From Hydrogenophilales bacterium (lineage in GTDB: Bacteria > Pseudomonadota > Gammaproteobacteria > Burkholderiales > Thiobacillaceae), in NCBI GenBank assembly GCA_016195805.1, contig JACPYT010000004.1:1-64000 (forward strand): 64,000 nt of DNA. Reading direction: 5' to 3'. Under the pieces are notes generated by a model that had not been told where the DNA came from, did no database searches, and saw only the letters and a program-made list of their open reading frames with translations. The translations under genes were made by a program, and so were the position numbers. This document shows positions 63,141-64,000 of the stretch, piece after piece. How positions within the stretch are numbered: the first letter of the stretch is position 1; every line of letters begins with the position of its first letter.

Positions 63141-63926
63141 TTATTTCAGGAGCCGGCGTCGCGTCAGCGCCAGCGCGATGATGTAGCCGAGGCTGCCGTA
63201 GATCAGCAGCGCCATGACATGCAGGGCGACGTTGTCGGGTACGGTGCCGACGACCAGCGGGCGCGCCAGATCGATCGCGTGGGTGAGCGGCAGCCAGGCT
63301 GAAACGCCTTGCACTGCTGCGGGCAGCTGCGACACCGGGAAGAACACGCCGCACAGCAGCACCATCGGCGTGATCACCAGGGTGAAGTAATAGAGGAAGA
63401 AGTCGTAGCTGGGCGACAGCGCATTCATCACCAGCCCCATGCCGCCGAAGCAGAAGCCGACCAGCGCGACGACCGGGACGATCCACAGCGTCATCCAGAA
63501 ATTGCCATACAGGCCCAGCCCCCAGATCACCGCCAGGATCGCCAATCCGGAGAGCAGGCTCTTGGACGCAGCCCAGGTCAGTTCCCCCAGCATCACGTCG
63601 TCGAGCGTGAGCGGCGCGTTGAGGATCGCGTCCCAGGTGCGCTGCACGTGCATGCGCGAGAAACTCGAATACAGCACCTCGAAGGTGGCCGCGTTCATCG
63701 TGCTGTAGGCCACCGTGCCGGCGGCGAGGAAGGTCAGGTAGGGCATGCCGCCCACGTTCGGCAGCAGGCTGCCGAGGCCGTAGCCCAAGCCCAGCATGTA
63801 GAGCATCGGATCGGCCAGGTTGCCGAGTATGGATGGGATCGCGAGCTTCTTCCACACCAGATAGTTGCGCTGCCACACCGGGACGAAGCGCCACGACAGG
63901 CGCGGCAGACGGAAAAAGTGGCTCAT
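63141..63926 (-). CDS. ABC-2 type permease, NodJ-like
   Basis: This 261-residue protein has six membrane helices and the NodJ/ABC-2 features (YLVWKKLAIPSILGNLADPMLYMLGLGYGLG, and late GVFFPVSQLP). Such permeases pair with a NodI-type ATPase to export lipo-oligosaccharides, hopanoids or drugs. The ATPase lies just upstream on the same strand, its 3' end being visible in the last 70 bases of the window. Confidence 0.88.
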   Translation of the reverse strand: MSHFFRLPRLSWRFVPVWQRNYLVWKKLAIPSILGNLADPMLYMLGLGYGLGSLLPNVGGMPYLTFLAAGTVAYSTMNAATFEVLYSSFSRMHVQRTWDAILNAPLTLDDVMLGELTWAASKSLLSGLAILAVIWGLGLYGNFWMTLWIVPVVALVGFCFGGMGLVMNALSPSYDFFLYYFTLVITPMVLLCGVFFPVSQLPAAVQGVSAWLPLTHAIDLARPLVVGTVPDNVALHVMALLIYGSLGYIIALALTRRRLLK

Positions 63927-63930
63927 GGGC

Positions 63931-64000
63931 TCAATCCCTTAAATCGCGCCCGGTGAGCTTGAGGAACACATCTTCAAGATTCGACGGACGGTGCAGGTAG
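63931..64000 (-). CDS. NodI-like ABC ATPase, C-terminal end (cut by window edge)
   Basis: The minus strand from 64000 reads YLHRPSNLEDVFLKLTGRDL and then RD and stop at 63931. The LEDVFLKLTGRDL ending is the standard tail of ABC-2 type ATPases of the NodI group. The stop is four bases before the permease start. The catalytic part lies outside the window. Confidence 0.85.
   Translation of the reverse strand, partial: YLHRPSNLEDVFLKLTGRDLRD

Overview
The window is about 64 kb of a high-GC chromosome from a betaproteobacterium. Three kinds of evidence support this. The gene order mreBCD-mrdA-rodA-rlpA-dacC-dat-ybeD-lipB-lipA, divergent from gatCAB, and the divergent xth/pyrE pair are betaproteobacterial in style. 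The envelope genes (Mla, AmpG, PBP2/RodA, autotransporter, Fap-type barrel) are Gram-negative. Protein similarity by eye suggests a relative of Thiobacillus or another sulfur-oxidising Nitrosomonadales member, but this is inference because no search was run. No rRNA, complete tRNA or CRISPR array was seen.

Region 1 (1-11.2 kb): an IS3-type insertion sequence is cut by the left edge, followed by kup, a coiled-coil membrane protein, an MsbA-like ABC exporter and a patatin lipoprotein on the minus strand. An AT-rich stretch then holds a lipoprotein, followed by an autotransporter, a hydrolase lipoprotein and a YbhB-like protein. Region 2 (11.2-26 kb): a multi-PAS GGDEF-EAL protein, a P-type proton-pump-like ATPase, UspA, a YajG lipoprotein, a lipoprotein/ECF sigma/anti-sigma operon, a voltage-gated-type potassium channel with a second free-standing RCK protein, a GT39 glycosyltransferase and a TPR protein.

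Region 3 (26-30.3 kb) is the first highlight. A clear ykkC-class (guanidine-I type) riboswitch on the minus strand stands before an AHL-lactonase-like hydrolase, a PAS-GGDEF-EAL enzyme and an unknown protein, with none of the usual guanidine genes. Region 4 (30.5-37.5 kb) is the second highlight, a Fap-like functional amyloid locus. It has a FapF-type barrel, a FapD-type C39 peptidase, two small secreted proteins with a double-glycine leader-like motif, and a 635-residue Gly-rich fibre candidate in place of a classical FapC. A sigma-54 promoter lies before the fibre gene, and a sigma-54 activator with a VpsR-like N-terminus is encoded divergently.

Region 5 (37.5-51.1 kb): a P-loop protein with metA, an Mla/MCE lipid transport operon, a DUF4426 protein, a SafE-like protein, AmpG, exonuclease III, pyrE and gatCAB. 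Region 6 (51.1-64 kb): the elongasome and cell-shape operon, a DD-carboxypeptidase homologue in which all three active-site motifs are broken, a D-amino-acid aminotransferase and the lipoate genes. lipB and lipA are separated by a TrpD-like enzyme, a Rieske ferredoxin and a frameshifted small gene. The window ends in a NodI/NodJ-like ABC exporter cut by the right edge.
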